A stretch of 64,000 bases of DNA from Gonatopus flavifemur (Eukaryota > Arthropoda > Insecta > Hymenoptera > Dryinidae): the NCBI GenBank assembly GCA_018340375.1, contig JAFFJZ010000003.1:372001-436000 (forward strand), read 5' to 3'. The notes under the pieces were generated by a model. That model was not told where the DNA came from. It made no database searches and worked only from the letters and a program-made list of their open reading frames with translations. Below are positions 27,101 to 40,900 of this stretch, in pieces. Position 1 is the first letter of the stretch. The number at the start of each line of letters is the position of its first letter. The position numbers and the translations under genes were made by a program.

Positions 27101-30100
27101 ACGTTTCATTTGCGTATCAGTTCGTGGATCTGCGGTGGTTCAACGACATTAGTGGATACCACGTGGCGCATTGGTAGAGCGATGTAACAACATTCACGTT
27201 TCGTCAGGTGAACAGTTGAAATCTACTGATGTTGGTTGAACTTCCCGTTGATTTCTCATAATCCGGGCTATTTTTAACTGGGAAAATTTTCTCGTTGTTT
27301 ATACATCGCCCTTCAAATTGTATCTACTAATTCCACTTATCTATTTCAAATTCCCGAAGTGCAATGTGGATGAAACTTACTTTATTGATGGCGGGTCGTT
27401 TAGTTTTTTTTTTTCTTTTTTTTTTTTTTTCAATAGATAGAACGTAGAACGCAGATTTAAATCTTGAATTCTCATAATGTGTCATTTGAAAAAAAAAAAA
27501 CTTATGATCGAAGTGTAAAATGATTTCGAATAAAAAAAGATGATAGTAACGGTGAGCCACATTGAATTCATATACATTTTTTATTTTTTCGTGGTATCCA
27601 TTTTCAACTTACTTTCACTTCAGTATTTGTTTACAGTAAAATATCGTAATGTTCCAATGTTTTAGAATTCCGGAGGGTTGGGTCCTCAAGATTTTATTTT
27701 AAGAGCAAATAGAATAAGAGATGCAATATCAACTGTTTCAAGATCGTTGAATTCTACACCTCTGAATGGAAAAGACTATGAGCTTTTTCAAAATCAAGAG
27801 GAATGTTTGAAGAAAATCAATAACGCTTTGAATATTTTGAAACCAAGTGTAGACGAGATCAATTTATTATACGAAGGTGTGGTTCGCAATTCTAAGAAGG
27901 AACAAACAGAGCAAATAAGACGCTTGGCAGAAAAATTGAAAAGCGAATGGATAGCTGTGAATCAGAATTACATTGAAAGATCCCATCGCTGGAATAAATG
28001 CTATGAAAAATGGAAAGAACTTTATAATAATTGTTGGAGCTTTTCAGAATGGCTAGATCAATCGGAAGATGCATTGAAAAAAGCCCCTACTGCGGCTTCT
28101 CCTAAGGCATTCGAGACAAAAATGTTTGAATTAGAACAAGATTCCTACAGGGCACAGAGAACTGTGAATAATATAAGTACATTAGGTTCTGAAATTTTTA
28201 GTCGAGCTCCTTCAGAAGACGTTATAGAATTGCGAAAAATGGTGGATGGTATTAAACGACGTTGGCAAAAGTTGATGACTGATTTGAACGTTCGAAAAGA
28301 AAAGTAAGTGCCATTGATTTTAATTGAATTGTATTCAGCTTTTAGTGAGTTTAAATCAATTTTTCTTAATCTCAACAAATCTCATTGGATATTGTATAAT
28401 GTTTTGGTTGAATAAGGCAATTCACAAATTTTCATTCAGATTTGGTTGAATTCAGTGAGCTATTTCTATGGGAAGCCAATTGAATTTCGCTACTTCTTGT
28501 TCAATTATGGACAACGTTTTTGCTACCGAACATTTAAAAAACATTTATAATACAATATGAGAATATACTCATCTGAGTATATCAAATCCATTGAAGCATT
28601 TCACTCTGACGATAGCTCCTTGGGCAAATCATCTGATCGGTGGTGCAGTTTCCTCCAATATTTTTCATTCTATATCTCATTTCAATCGAGTATTGCGCCA
28701 CGGTTTCGTAAAATATTGAAGTCATGTTATCGAGATCATTCTTCATGCTGGTTTTTGTCTCCTTTATTTTTCTTACTTTTAATGTGAGTCAATTTGATAT
28801 TTTCGATGATTCAAAAAAATACACGTGAATCCAAAAACTTTAATTACGTATTTTATGTGAAAAATTCACATAAATGAAAAAGGAAAGAAAAATAAATCGA
28901 TTCGTAGATGTTGGAAAAGGTGTGAAATAATGATATCTTTCTATTCTAAAATATATGCAAATAAAATTTCTCGGTCGACTTATGTATTTTATAAAACAGA
29001 ACCGTGTAGCAGTGTGAAAGCATTTGCAAGGAACATTGTTTTTGCACCTTTACTTTTTTTCTTCATTAGAATACGGAGTGGTTGAAGTTGTTATATATTT
29101 TTTCACTCTTAAGGTTCAGGATTTCAAGTTTCGTCATATGATTTAAGATTATCAGTCAGAATGGTAATATTGTGAGAGAACTCTTGCTAACTTTGTGCTA
29201 TTTCAGTTGTGATCTGTCCGCGTTAGTGACATAGTCAGTAGTTTAAAATAACTCCAGATACAGAAGCACGTGCATAAACAAATATTTAATAAGTTTGATT
29301 GATAATTAATTTTTGAATTTTCATCTTATTTATCCATAGAGATTTTGGCATGGAAACGAAATTTAATGACGAGAAAAAACCTTTGGAATGTGCTCAACGC
29401 ATAATTGAGCAAGTCAATTCGTTATTGGTATCTACCGCAAATCCCTCGGATGAAACGTCTCTATCCATCAGATTATCTCTAATCAAGGTGAGTTTTAAAA
29501 AAAGGATGCATTTGAAAAATCTGTGACTCATTTAATTTCACATTTGATGTTTCAATTTTCGTGTTAATGTTCAGCTATATTGGTGGTTAATCCAAACCAC
29601 CAATGAATCAAAACATTTTCCAACATTCAGATTAAAATTTTCACACACTTTATCTCGTGGAAGTTTGTAATGTGAACATGTAATTCAAAGTTTTTGTCTC
29701 CATATCTGTGTTCTGCAAACATAATCAAATCGACTAAAACTTCTCCTAATAATACTTGCAAATTTGTGTCTTGGTGAAGGCTGTATAGACTGCCAAGACA
29801 TAAATAGCATTGAACTCTCCCTTTACATGTTTGCCCAACTCGTTGAGGTCTGATTTTAAAGTTCATATTACGTATATTTGGACGCTTATGCGTAAAAGTA
29901 TGTGAATCTGAAAAGCAAAACTGTATATAAACTATGATTCGATCTTATATGTGCTGAGATCGCAACGAGTCGTATTTTGAGGTGGGTAGTTTTTCTCTTC
30001 ATTGCTCTGGACCTAGTTGGATCTGCTATCCTGTTGGGCGAGGTCAAGATTCGTTCATCTCTCCGGTGTACATGAGTACGATTAAGAACAAGAATACCGA

Positions 30101-33100
30101 ATTGCAATTGTATTTCTATACAGTTCTTTTCAATATTGAAAGACACGATCTCTAGTTTCGCTGGATGAATTGTCATCTTTTTGTACAAGCGATTGTTAGC
30201 AATTTCAGGAATATTATAGGACGGATTTATATTCATAGATATCAACAGTTGGTGACATATTTTCCGCCAGTTATTACGGTTCTATTTCCATTCAGTTGCA
30301 TGTCTAATAGTTAGCTACAGGTTGTTTCGGGTTGCGCTGAGTAGAATCAGTAGGGTCTTCGTGTTGGTCGCATGATTAAAGACAAGGAATACAACAACAA
30401 AAAATATCAACGGATCAACGGTTTTCTCTTTTATATCAAGGAATGCTCAGTCATCTTTCCTGTGCTGAATTGTTTGCTAAATTCTTTGTCGAATTCTGTC
30501 TGGCAGTTTAAGCAAAGAACGTCTCATGTGAACCATTAAATTCTCATGTGAAGGTCGATTTTTACGCATTGATTAAAAATTCCAAGTAGGGTATTTTTAT
30601 CTTACAAACAACACAGGAGTAAACGATGCGTAGTGCATAATGCATGTTAACAATGAACAATCTATCGATAGATATTATATATTTCAAAATTACGTTTTGT
30701 GAATCATTAATTTTGTTCATGTTGTAGGCGAGGGAAGAAGAGATTTCTTCTCTTAAACGTGAAATGCAATCGTTGATGGATCAACTAAATACTACCCTTG
30801 AAACAGATGAATACCATCAAATGTTGATTAATATCAACGAGGTACTAATAGTATTTTTAATGGTTATGATTAATGTTTATCTGAACTCTGTTGACATTTC
30901 CACATTTTTAGACGAATTCTCATTTGACGAATCATCGCGAATATGTTGAGAACAAACTGAGTTCTCTTAAAAAGTATGTCTGCACTTTGGATACTGTAAT
31001 GACATGGGTTATGGAAACCCGAACCAGATTGAGTATTTCTTGGGAGTTATCGCCACAAGACCGCAACGAAGCTGTGAAAACTATTACGGTAAAGGATTAC
31101 TGATTCGAAGTTCATTATTTTGTATAAAAGTTTTAATCTCATATGTTTTTTCCAGACTAGTGTGAAAGATCGCGAAATGGAAGTGAAGGACGTCATTGAA
31201 AATTATACAAATTTAGAAAAAGAATGTGACTTGGCGAAGCAATCAATATCTGTAGAGTTACATGTAAGTAGTAGTTTTTACTTCAATTCATATTTATAGG
31301 AAAAAAAATTGCCCAATTCAGAAAGGAATTTGAATGACGGGTATTCATAAAGAGGATTCTTTAGGATGTTCAGGTTGAATTTTATGCATGAACTCGAACT
31401 AGAGGTGCACGATATTTCACAATATCGATATTTTATATAAAATTTTCATAAAGTTTTTATCGGTATTTCATAAAATTCAGTATAAACTCGATGAAGTTTA
31501 TATGAAAAATATCAATACCGTGAAATATCGTGTACCTCTATGTTTATCCATGTAATACTTGGTATATTATTCTTTTCTCATTTTGTTTTAGGAGAAGTTG
31601 AAGAAATTGAAAGAAGATTGGCAGTTCATTAAAAACAACGGCGAAATTCAGAGTCAAGAAGTTGCATCTGAGACGTCATCCAAAAGAACACGACAACAAG
31701 GTGAGTGTTCCTTATAATTGAAAATATAATATCATGGGCTGGTTCTCTAGGATGTTTGAGTGGTCCGCATAAATGTACATGTTTATACTGCAAAAGCGTT
31801 TTCCCGTTGAGATATAGTATATGAATTTACATTTATTTCGGTTTTTCGAGGGTTACTCAACATTAGCATTTATGATTCGACTTGAATATTGACTCGTAGG
31901 ATGGAATACAGAATAAGATTTTTCGCACTGATTATTGAATTGCATAAATTCGAGTTCGAGATCATTCCGTAAAGTGAAAAAGCTTACGAATTTGAATTAC
32001 AAATGTGCTTGTATTTTCCTAATTATTTGTAATTTAGTGATAATATTTTTCTATACTATTGAGATTCGGATCGTTTATTGAAGTGGTGATGAAATTTTTG
32101 TTACACATGGGCAAATAGGTTGTTATGTGAATAGCACTACCGCATAATCGATGGTCTTGGAATAAATTATCCCATATATAAGGAACCGTTCGGAAAAATT
32201 TCTGCAAAATCATGAATAATCTCTGTAAAAATGTGAAAAAATGTGAGAATCTATGAAATTTTGATGAAAACTAATAAATTTGGGACATTCTTTGCAGACT
32301 TTTTGCAGATTTTATAAAAATTGATTAAATTTCTGTTCAAACAAATAGGAACGAAATTGCGCTCCGAAAAAATTCTGCCGGAACTGTGATAAATATTTGA
32401 TATTTTTCTGATAATTGAAAAATTTCAAAATCCTATGAATGCATTCACATGTTGTATTCAAATACCAAATATGAAAAAGTGTTTGAAAATTGGAAAATTT
32501 TTCTTCAATAGTCAGAAAAATGTTGGAAAATGTATTACACGGAGAGAAATTTATAATTAAATTTACTATGAGATTATTGCGGTCGAGGAATATACTGAAT
32601 TCCTAATGGAATTCACTGTAAAATATTGTCAATTTGATTAGGGTTTGAAATTTGATTTTATCGCCTCGTTATAGTAAATTTCATTGTAAGTTCAGTCTGT
32701 TCCTCAGTTACAATGTACCACGATAAATTTAACTCTACATATCTCTCTGTGTAGAGTTTTGTCAGAAGTTTTTCAGAGCACAAGTTTGTTCCTACACAGG
32801 TTTGGAAAAAGAATGAAAAAACTTTTGAAAATTCTTATAAATTCTAACAAAAGTCTGTATAGAATGTCTCAAATTTATTAGAGTTTTCATCAAAATTTCA
32901 TAGATTTTTAGAGTCTTTCCATTTTTTTCAGAGATTATGTATGGTTTTGTTGTAGAAATTTCTTAGGGAAATATTTCCATACGAAAAATAAAAATGCGCT
33001 ATGGTTGACACACGAACCGTCATTTTTCCACTCGCCATATCACCGTTAAGAAGAAAGGTTCACCAATTGATCCAGATCAAGGATCCACATCTCCATGCTT

Positions 33101-36100
33101 GCCGAACATCCGTGTCCAAAGGTTGGTTCGCTAATTGCTCGACCTATCCTTTCCCGGCGTGCAAGCACAAGAGGATTGGTAAAGTTAATAAATGTTACAA
33201 AAAATTATTACCAGATTCTTAACATAGTTTTCTCACGAATTACCGGGCTTTTGAAACCATTAAAAATCCTTATTCTATAGCTATGTGGTTGATTTTGGAA
33301 ACGTATTTCCATAAATCATTACTACTCCATCTACCACGTAATATTACCACGTATTTAAAAAATTTCAATATATATATATAAAAAAAAAGAAACAGATGTT
33401 GCATTGTACTTATTTTGTTTTGTCTATAGCTCGTGACTATGGTTCACGCATTATTATATCTTTTGAGAACTTTCATACAATTCATACAGTGAACATCTGA
33501 ATTCAAACGCGTATAAAATTATTTTTGTTTCAGAAATAAGTTATTATCAAATTTTATTCCATACTTTTTCTTCTCGATTAATGAATTTTCGCATCTTGAA
33601 TGCGTAAATCTCATTGAATTGCGTGATTAAAGTCTATCGTTAAAACGTTGGATGTTATGATTTTCTTAACAAGATATACCCAAGCGTCGAGAAGCTAAGA
33701 GAGAAAAATAGTCGGGTTCATCTCACTCGAGGTAAATTCACTCAATGACTGACTTTTTCTTCCTCGACGATTCACATTATATAATAGAAAATAAGCGACA
33801 CCCTCATTAACGCCTGAGAGTTTTAATGACAATGATGGTGCCATAATGTATTTTTGTACTTATTTTAGCTACCGCTTATTGCGTTATACTATATCAGAGA
33901 GTGAAGATTTTGAAATCATGGTGATAGATGATTGAAAACAAGGAAAGGGAAACTTTTGACCTAGGTCAAAACATCATAAACAACTCATTCTCGAAATTGT
34001 ATGCATAGCTAGGCTATGGAGAGGAAAAATTTCTTTCGGTGCACATATGTAATCGGATTTCTAATCTGCAGTCTAACTGGGCTCGAGGGTTGGAGTTACG
34101 TCTCGGTAATGCAATCGACGCAAGGATTCAATTGCTTTCTTTATGACCAAAGCACGAAAACCGAACCTCGTTTTGAATTCCTGTGCAGGCATTTACGTTT
34201 ACGTTTATGTTCATGTTCAAAAGAGTTGAGTGCTTAGGCCGTTACACAAAATTGATCACAAAGTCAAGAAGAATGTTACACATTTGAAATGAATATTAGA
34301 TTGAAATCTAATTGCTTGGGCATCAAAAATTCTAGAACCGTATAAGTTCGGTGATGTATATTACCGGTGTACGTGTTGAAAATCAATAATTCCATTATTA
34401 TTTTTGGTAGTGAGCCTTGATGGACTTTCAGAATTGTACTGTTGAAGGGAAAAAAATAATTCGCTAATATTTGTATGGTTAAAAATTTCCTCCAAGAGCT
34501 GCTTCTTAGCTGTCACAGCAAAAGTATTACAGCTAAATTGTTTCGCTATCAACATATCAACCACAATTTTTGCTGTGGTAGCTGATAAATAGTCACAGCT
34601 GTCATTATTTTAGTTGTATCAGGGAAAAAAATACAAAGGATGGGGAGTTATTGAAGTTCACAAAGTATTCATGTTGGTCATTGAAACAAATATATTATCC
34701 CTGGTGATGAATGATGAATTTTTGAATAATAATTTACGTGTGGTATGAAAATTATTCCGAGTACTTGGAACGAACTCCGAGTTGCATTCGGAGAATTGGG
34801 AAGATCATCATTTTCAAGAATTTTGGCATTACAATTATTTTAACCACAGTTCAAATATTTGGATGAAGACTATTGTAAACTACACGTATTTAGATGCAAT
34901 GACCTTCGTATGTACTAGAATATAGATATATCATTAATATTCGTGGCTATCCTCAGTTATTCTAATTATGATATCCCTCTCAACAGGATGATAATTTGGC
35001 GTAATTGCAAATTATATGTTTCTTATGGAATATAACCAGTCGATTTTCCTTTATTACATGGCATATTATATTATTGCATTAATTCGAAATCTTGAGCGTA
35101 TTTGTTTGAAAATCAATTTGAATCTCGAAATTATTATTACGTGAATCAAATCTGATCCGATTCAAGAGACGAATATTGAATCATCCCTAAGCATTGGGAT
35201 AGTTTGATTTTTGAATTTGTTTTCAAGCAGTTTGAGGTAATTACTGTTAGAAAAATGAAACGTGACGTGGATTAAAGTGAAATGAGAATAACATTCCTCT
35301 TATCGAGTCCCCACCCGTTCATCCAATATTACTAGAGGAAGATTGTTCACGACGCATGGCGTGTATTCATCCCTGTTGCCGTTGCCGTTGCTGGTAGCGA
35401 CAGCAGAATGTGGATGAAAGTGGATGAAAAAAAAGATAGGAGAAGCGAGGGTTGAAGGAAAGCGTGCGGGAGGAGGTCTCAATGAAAGGCGAGGATTTTT
35501 CAATATCTTCTATTCTTCGTTCCGTCATAAGTGTAAAAGAGCCAAGCCAGCCGAGCTGTGCGATGCCATTGACGCGACGATGGCGGTCATGTCTCTATCC
35601 AGACGTGCCTACCTTTGAATGAACTAAAAACCACAGAAAAGAGAACCAGACCTCGCTAAATTTTAGGGTGGAAAATTTACATTGGAAATTAAACTTCATA
35701 TCTGTAATTATTCCAGATATACAAGGAGAAAAATGATGTTCCAAAAATGATTACATTTCTAATAAATTGGAGAGATAAGTGAAAATACCACTGTTATTTT
35801 TAAAGAGTGTAGCGAAGATGAATAATTTACCAGGAATTATTTAGTATGAGCATGCAATCTTGCCAATTTAGTGGGAATGTAGTGATTTTTAAAACGTGAT
35901 AATATGTCTCTGTACGTCCCTTATTTGATCGTAGATTTATTGAGATGAAAAAAATGGTATTGTTCATTCTCAAACATAGTGAAAATCAGATTGAATATTT
36001 GTAATTACTCGTGAATTATCTCTCAACGTCATTTATTGAGTTCCTCATGAATCATTCTCTTCATTACATCGTGAAAATAATTTTCTGGCACTGGAAAATT

Positions 36101-37916
36101 TTAGTATACGCATTTCCCAGTACATTCATTGGAATTTTACAAATTTTGTAGTAAAGAATTCCAATGTACCGTAATGTAGGTTAATGAGTGCCAGGGAAAT
36201 ACTGAAATTTCCCAGTAAAAAGTTTTTACAGTGCTATGCCGTTGATGGACGATCTCATTCGAAACCTGAGTTCTGAAAATATGTTACACTAGGTTCGAAC
36301 TGGGAAAACTTTTTACTGGGAAATTTCAGTATTTCCCTGGCACTCATTAACCTACATTACGGTACATTGGAATTCTTTACTACAAAATTTGTAAAATTCC
36401 AATGAATGTACTGGGAAATGCGTATACTAAAGTGATATATACTATAGTGATATACTGGGAACAGTAACAAAATTTTGAAAAAAAAACACCCATTGATATC
36501 CGATTCCTGTGTAGAGTTCTTGCAGAAGTTTAATGATTTACGTTAATTGAGAGCATCACACATCATAGTGGTTGGAGTTGAATAAGAATTTTCATCCGTA
36601 TTGTAATAAAGAAAATCGTTTTAATACTAGCGAACTCAGAACGAATATATTCGACAAAATCTCAGGGACACTTTTATTTGAATTCGTTATTAAATATTTA
36701 ATCACAGTTAAGACCCGATTGATGCCGAAGAACTCGGAATATCGACGAGAGTATAATTATGATTTCTGTCTTTCTCAATTGTGTGCCAATAATTACCCTA
36801 TATAAGATCATTTTCCAGACCGAAGGTGTTGATTGTAAAATTGCATGAATCTTCATAGATTATCTGGAACATTTTTCTTGCAGATGGTCGTTATAGATTT
36901 AAATAAAGTCTCTAATAAGTTCCGTTGGAAATCTTTTCATATTTCGGATTCTATTAGTTATTCCCGACGGAATATTGTCTCTATTACTTATAATTCTTTT
37001 ACAGAAACCTCATGGAAATGAATTCCCGCTTCCGCTTAAATAGATGACTTCACGCGTCATCGAGGTACAAATCGAATTTGTGCGCGTATTCAAGTCACAT
37101 GTTTATAACGTCCTCCTCGAAAATAGCTCAAGAATAAATTTTCGGATATTTCATTCACAATAGGTATATGTACTCAAACAATATTTCATACATATTGTAA
37201 GTATAACATATCTTGTACGCTGTAGGTTCTTGGAGTTGATAATTTTCCTCCTTCGTTGTCCAGTTATAATTGAGTCATAGCATTTGCAGAATATCGCGAT
37301 GTATAATGAAAGTATTGAAAAAAAGTTCGGATGTTGTGGAAAAGGTGTTAATTGAGAATTGGGATTATATGGCCGTGAACAAATGTCGAATGGAATTGAC
37401 TACAGAAGCGAATTTTTATCTTTTCTGCTCATTCTTCAATATTTTTCCGGCACTTGCGATTCTTCCTCTCTCAACTTATCTCTTCGCTTTCTCTCTTTTC
37501 TCCTTTTTCTCTGTTCTGAATGCTTAGGTCGGAATGAACAGGAAGATATGCCAACGACAAGAGGGTGGATAAGAAATTCACTATATTTTGTGGCGCGTGG
37601 GAAACGATGCGCTTGCGCTTTGGTTATCCGTTGCTAGTCTGCCTGTCCCTTGCTTTCGCTGCTTGCCGGCCGGCCGGCCGGGTTGTCGAAAGAACGGGGC
37701 TCTAAAACAGTACAACCCCAGACGAGATCAGGGGATGACGAACATATCATTCACGGAGATTTCATAAATTCATTTTCCTCTCGTAATTGTTACAGTAGGT
37801 CTTTCATGCGTGAATTCTGCTCTTTTCACATGGTTTCTCTTTCAAGTATGTTGATAGTTTTGTGGATTGGCGAAAAAGAACAAGTGTTCGGTCTTTTAAT
37901 TTCGGTTGATTTTACA

Positions 37917-37988
<72 letters not shown>

Positions 37989-40900
37989 TGCGTGCGTGTG
38001 TAACTTTTCTATAACCGAATGCAGAAGTTGGTACATCTAATTTTCATCTTATCTGATTTTCATTGTTCTTTTCATCAGCAGTGAGTGAAGCAGTTTTGTA
38101 AGTGTCAAGAGATGTTTATGTTCCACTTACAATACTTGTCCAATGATATCGTATGGATTTATCATGAAATAGTTCAGAACTGTAAGTATTTTGAATTCTG
38201 TATATAAACCAATTGTAAATGAGAGAGAACAAGTGTTTTTTATTCTTTCATTTAACCCTGCAGATCCTTGAATAATTTTTTGTTTCTATCAGTTTTCATT
38301 CTTGGTTCCAATACATGTGTAATAATTAGACAAAATTATGAATTGAATGATATAATTGATACTGAATAAAATAAGTAATCCAGGGAATGATTGAAAATGT
38401 ATTCTTGGTGTAAGAGCTCTTATCGAATGAAGGATCCGGTTATTCATCACGTGGTTCATCATTGTACATATATTACCTAGAACTCATGTGTCAACAAGTT
38501 ATGGTTTGACTTGGAGAATTCAGCATGTTTAGTTTTGTAAATAGAAGGAATTCGTTTACTATCACATTGAAAAATGATTACACGTTGGATGACTTACAAC
38601 GCATAGAATATCATACATAACATAATCATCTTCATTGTCATTTTAAGGGTTCCAAACTGGGTGTCAATTTTTTTGAGTTCAATTTCTCATACAAACTTAT
38701 AAGAATTTGAAATCATATTTAGAAATGAAATTAATATAGATTTCATTAATGTTTCCATCTGTGTACTGGATACAAATTCATATTTCTACAACACTGTCGT
38801 TTCATGGTGTTTTTATTTTATTTGTCATGGTTATTTTTGTTAGTTTCATGTTCCTCTTGAAAAAATAGAAATATTCGATAGGATCAAAGAATTCGGTCTG
38901 GGATAAGAGGGATTTTTGCTTCCAAGTTTTTCAAACTCATGAGAAAAGCGGTGTTTCGAAAACGTTTGCTTGTATATTTATTTATTCTTTTGTCGGCCTG
39001 TGGTAATTGTATGGGATCCGATAATCAACATCCCAATTTTTTAGTCAGATCTATTGACTTTTGTACCTATTAGATCACGCATTTGAATAATAGGGAGGGG
39101 GGGGGGGAGGAACAATCATTTTTGCAATATTGAGAATGCTCGATTCGTTTCGTCAGTCATGAGTTTCGTCGGAGTGCGTTGTAATTCAATGATTTTAATC
39201 ATCTTTTGTCAGAAAATGTTCATCCGAATGGCACAGATATCTTAACAATATGAGCAGAAATAATTTTAGCAAAATTGCATTAATGCGGATTATGTTTTCT
39301 GAGGAATAATTGTTGCAATGTAGATTAGAAATTGATAGATTCATAGCATCAATCGCAAAAATAAAATGCGATGTGTTTCACTATGATAACATATATCATT
39401 TTCTATGAATGTATGTTCGTCATTCATGAATTTGTAGCGTGTTATGATTTGAAAACAACGAAGATTAAGTCTATCAAAATTTTCTATTACCTTAAAAAGT
39501 CTGCGTTTATGAATGTTTGAAGGAAATCACTATCGATTCAGGCAACAATAATAAAAGAATGAAAGTCTGGCACGATGTTGTCCTAAATAGAACTGAATCG
39601 GCTTGTCGGAGATCATCGGGATAGAGATTCTCTGAATATGGCTAACAGGGCAAGCTCATACGTCAGGCAAATGGAAATGAGTCATGCATAAATGTGAGGC
39701 ATGAATGAAATTGCCCTGTTGGCTGTATTTAGAGAGCTTGTTGCCTGAAGATCTCTGCCAAGTCGATTTGCTCTTACTCAGATTCGAATTGAATCGAGTA
39801 AAACTAGATGTTACAAATTTTTCCCTCACTCATCGAGTACTTGAATTTTGTCAAGTACTTCAGTTTTAATGGATAACCGTTTTGAGTTTTTAAAAATTCA
39901 TGAACTTATGAAACACGACCTTATGCCTCTTTTCACTTTTAAGTTATTCAATGTTTGAATTTCTTTATAAGAAATATCTCCTCGTTATAAAAAAATAAGA
40001 GAACTACTCAACGATCGTTTCATAAATTCTTATAAATTGGGAGCTTTAGTTTATTATTCGAAGAGGTAAATGAATTAACACATTCGAATAAAATAAAAAA
40101 CAAGACTCACGAATATTTGAGGACACTATCGTTCCAAATAGTGAACATCGTACAATGCGATTAGAGAATATTCGGAAATTCGAGTATACTTTTTTATTTC
40201 CAGTTTGTTTTTTGTAAACATGGGAATCAGTTGTTTTACAGAAGCTTCATCATTTACAGTATTTTCAAACAAGGGGAATATAAACAATAAAAGCACAGAA
40301 GCGAGATGTGAATGTACAATGTAATGAGATAGAATAGGGGATAGAACGCATGGGATATATGCGATAGCGTAGCAGTTATGCTGGCTGTCTGAACGGGTAA
40401 CATAGAATAGGGTGGAACCCACGCATCGTAGTGGTTTACGAGGAGCAAACATGCTCGGCTACTTCGCACTAAAACGAAGGTGTGCAAGGGTTATTCATAC
40501 GCAGAGGTCTGCTCTACAGACAAACACATACACGGCTGTACAGCTCTCCCTACGAATATCGTATCCGACCATTTTTCCTCACCCGTCGTACCCCAATGTG
40601 GTTGCATCCGATTGCGCGTTATCTATCGGGATACGCACTGATAATACGTCCTGTCTGCTTAATAAGAATCGATTACACATATATTTCGAGTGGATTCTGT
40701 GGATACGAGAACTTACACAAATTACGGGATTTCTTGTTTTCATGTTGCGATATTGATGAAAGAAACTGTGAAGTTGACTTCGAAGTTAGGAAGTAAAACA
40801 TTGTTACTTGAAACAACACGTTGCAGTTCAACAAGTTATGCATTCTGACATTATTCAGTCAATATAATATGGAAAAATAATAATATTTGATGGTTTAGAG

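Noticed and set aside
33001..33222. 73-codon ORF with basic, Cys-containing translation in a GC-richer patch
   Set aside because: Not recognised and not phase-compatible with a Dys exon; kept only as part of the intron.
37918..37999. Possible TATA-rich promoter
   Set aside because: It is a simple TA microsatellite.
40412..40796. Two overlapping ORFs of 104-114 codons
   Set aside because: No domain, and two frames open at once in a CpG-bearing patch; no splice signals linking them to Dys.
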